64,000 bases of DNA from Cytophagales bacterium Alg240-R148 (GTDB taxonomy: Bacteria; Bacteroidota; Bacteroidia; Cytophagales; Cyclobacteriaceae). Position 1 is the stretch's first letter; the number at the start of each line of letters is the position of its first letter. The notes beneath the pieces were generated by a model that saw nothing but the letters and a program-made list of their open reading frames with translations, was not told the origin of the DNA and made no database searches. Shown piece after piece: positions 62,208 to 64,000 of the stretch. Where the stretch lies: positions 684,706 through 748,705 of the forward strand of contig LS999828.1 in the NCBI GenBank assembly GCA_900537185.1. Direction: 5' to 3'. A program made the translations under genes and the position numbers.

Positions 62208-64000
62208 ATGAAAAAAATTATAATATGTCTATCTCTTAGCATTAGTTGCATTGCTGCCAATGGCCAAGATATTTTTCTTAAAGATACAGTTGTAGTACAA
62301 GGTTTGCCTTTGCAATATTTAGGCGGCCAACACATCGAAAAACTAGATTCGGTTACACTTGGACTATTTACTGGTTACAACATGGCTGAAACCCTTGGAA
62401 AAGTTAGCCACCTGAACATAAGGCGCTATGGCATCAATGGGCTGTCTACCGTTTCTTTTAGAGGGATGGGCTCCAACCATACCAGTCTATTTTGGAATGG
62501 CATCAGTTTGGCTCCACCAAGCAATGGTTCGATAGATGTCAGCCAAATAAATCTCAACGGACAAGACAACATCAGTTTGCAATACGGAGGGAACGGCAGT
62601 GCTTTCGGCTCTGGGACAGTAGGTGGTGCCATAATCATGGATACCAATGCTCCCAAAAAAGAAGGCTTTTCGGGCACTATCAACCAACACATTGCCCAGT
62701 TTGGAAGGTTGGAATCCAACTTATCCCTCCATTGGAAAAAAAACAAATACAGCACAAAAACCACTTTTTTTAAAGGAAAAGCAACCAACAATTTCGAATA
62801 CAAAAACTCCATTGGAACTATAAAAGAACAAAAACACGCGGCAAGCAAAAAAATCGGCTTTACACACCACAGTTTTTATGAACTCAATAAAACAAGTAAA
62901 ATAATTGCCCGTGCCTGGGTCCAAGAACACGAAATAGAAATTCCGGCCATTGCCTCTTCAGCCGTACCTTCTCAAGCCACTCAAAATGACAAAAGCCTGC
63001 GCTTATTAGGAGGTTTTAATAAAAATTTCGAACGGTGGTCGCTACAAGTGAACACTGCTTATTTGAACGATATTCTTTTATACAAAAACCCATTGTCTGC
63101 AGGAAACAACATTTCAAAAAGCAACACCCACCAGTCGGTTAACCAAATAAAACTAAATTACTTCCGGTCCCCTGTTTCATCGTTTAATTTTTCTGGTCAA
63201 TACAAACACGAATGGGCAGTAGTAGATGGCTATGGTCCTGAAACCCAATTTAGAGACAATTTTTCAGCTAATTTGGCTTATAAATACGAATCCGATTTCC
63301 AATTCACCCTACAGGCTGGTCAGGAAATAATCAACCAACAAGTCTCTCCCTTTTTATTTGGGGCAAACTTTTCTTCCAATGCTCGCAAGAAGGTGGTTGG
63401 TAAATTTAGCTTCAATAGAACCTTTAGGGTGCCTACTTTTAATGATTTGTTTTGGAGTGGCGCTGGAGCATCCGGCAACAGCGAGTTGCTCTATGAACAA
63501 GGCATTAGTACCGACCTCGGGCTTTTAACAAAGGTGCTGCGCAACGATGGTGGCTGGAAGTTGGACTTTGACAACACTTTTTTTCTTAATCAAACGAAAA
63601 ATTTAATTGTATGGGTAAACAAAAGCCAGGAAGGAATTTGGACCCCTGAAAATAAAAACAATGTTCAATCTTTTGGGCTTGAGTCGGCTTTAAAACTTCA
63701 TTTCAAAAACAGCCAAACACGTTTTAAAAGTGACCTTTTATACACCTATACCAATACAGAAATATTGGAGAGCAACGATTCTAGAGAAATTGGAAAACCA
63801 TTGCCACACACCCCTTCGCATTTAATTCGTTGGGTCAATTTTATCCAGTTTAAAGCACATTACTTCCAATACATACATGAATTTACTGGCCAACAAGAAA
63901 ATAGTTTCGATTCTTTTGATGTACTCGATCCTTTTTATACAGGGGACCTTGCAATAGGAACAAGTGTGAAATTTCAAAAAATCAAAGCAGACATTAATCT
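62208..64000 (+). CDS. btuB: TonB-dependent receptor, probable cobalamin importer BtuB (partial, 3' end outside window)
   Basis: From the ATG at 62208 the frame stays open for 597 codons to the window edge. A signal peptide (ICLSLSISCIAANGQ) is followed by a plug domain with FRGMGSNHTSLFWNGI and NGSAFGSGTVGGAI, and then many beta strands. Unlike SusC proteins it has no carboxypeptidase-like domain at the front, as in BtuB-type receptors. Control by a B12 riboswitch makes cobalamin or another corrinoid the likely substrate. The start was chosen as the first ATG after the riboswitch. The gene's end was not seen. Confidence 0.9.
   Translation, partial: MKKIIICLSLSISCIAANGQDIFLKDTVVVQGLPLQYLGGQHIEKLDSVTLGLFTGYNMAETLGKVSHLNIRRYGINGLSTVSFRGMGSNHTSLFWNGISLAPPSNGSIDVSQINLNGQDNISLQYGGNGSAFGSGTVGGAIIMDTNAPKKEGFSGTINQHIAQFGRLESNLSLHWKKNKYSTKTTFFKGKATNNFEYKNSIGTIKEQKHAASKKIGFTHHSFYELNKTSKIIARAWVQEHEIEIPAIASSAVPSQATQNDKSLRLLGGFNKNFERWSLQVNTAYLNDILLYKNPLSAGNNISKSNTHQSVNQIKLNYFRSPVSSFNFSGQYKHEWAVVDGYGPETQFRDNFSANLAYKYESDFQFTLQAGQEIINQQVSPFLFGANFSSNARKKVVGKFSFNRTFRVPTFNDLFWSGAGASGNSELLYEQGISTDLGLLTKVLRNDGGWKLDFDNTFFLNQTKNLIVWVNKSQEGIWTPENKNNVQSFGLESALKLHFKNSQTRFKSDLLYTYTNTEILESNDSREIGKPLPHTPSHLIRWVNFIQFKAHYFQYIHEFTGQQENSFDSFDVLDPFYTGDLAIGTSVKFQKIKADIN

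Overview
The window looks like chromosomal DNA of a Bacteroidota bacterium, most likely of the order Cytophagales. The evidence is a SusC/SusD pair, type IX secretion (T9SS) proteins of the PorU/PorV families, a C-terminal T9SS sorting domain, a Reg_prop/Y_Y_Y sensor kinase, AT-rich intergenic DNA, few Shine-Dalgarno sites, and promoters of the Bacteroidota form TTG-N19/20-TAnnTTTG. The clearest such promoter is in front of rpsT. No phage, insertion sequence or CRISPR array was seen, so this is mostly core genome with accessory surface and uptake genes.

Layout. 1-5.1 kb: partial comEC, a GNAT acetyltransferase and phoH on the minus strand; a SAM hydroxide adenosyltransferase-like gene and a monooxygenase-like gene on the plus strand; tRNA-Leu(CAA); then a gene-poor stretch with nested inverted repeats and a 57-residue membrane protein. 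5.1-22.6 kb, all minus strand: a surface and uptake block. In transcription order it holds porV2-porU2, a periplasmic-sensor histidine kinase with its LuxR-type response regulator, susC-susD-lipoprotein, and a secreted arylsulfate sulfotransferase-like protein with a T9SS tail. 22.9-30.7 kb: PadR regulator with PspC/GIN protein, an ECF sigma factor with a small membrane partner, a large BNR-repeat protein and small envelope proteins. 30.7-41.3 kb: M42 peptidase, glycerate kinase and hydroxyacid dehydrogenase; a MacB-type permease; queA; a second BNR-repeat protein; tRNA-Ala(GGC); mnmA. 41.4-53.3 kb: stand-alone receiver protein, lpxB-queD, hldD-ispD, ettA, two genes of unknown function, a large permease, and an Lrp regulator divergent from a cystathionine gamma-synthase-family enzyme. 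53.3-64 kb: rny-zapA-coiled coil-pheT, DUF1684, radC, rpsT, an S1/P1-like zinc enzyme, and a cobalamin-uptake pair. That pair is a BtuF-like lipoprotein divergent from a B12 riboswitch and a partial TonB-dependent receptor.

The most notable observation is regulatory. The susC and kinase promoter regions each carry a CCCC-N6-GGGG element placed exactly 24 bp upstream of a TAnnTTTG-like -7 box. A third, more perfect copy lies between susC and the response-regulator gene. This suggests that the LuxR-type regulator drives both the uptake operon and its own operon. Other points of interest are the PorU2/PorV2 pair, the triple TAGTAC sequence in front of padR, overlapping divergent promoters at the cobalamin locus, and an undescribed structured intergenic element near 4.5 kb. 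Functions are inferred from sequence recognition by eye; no database search was run.
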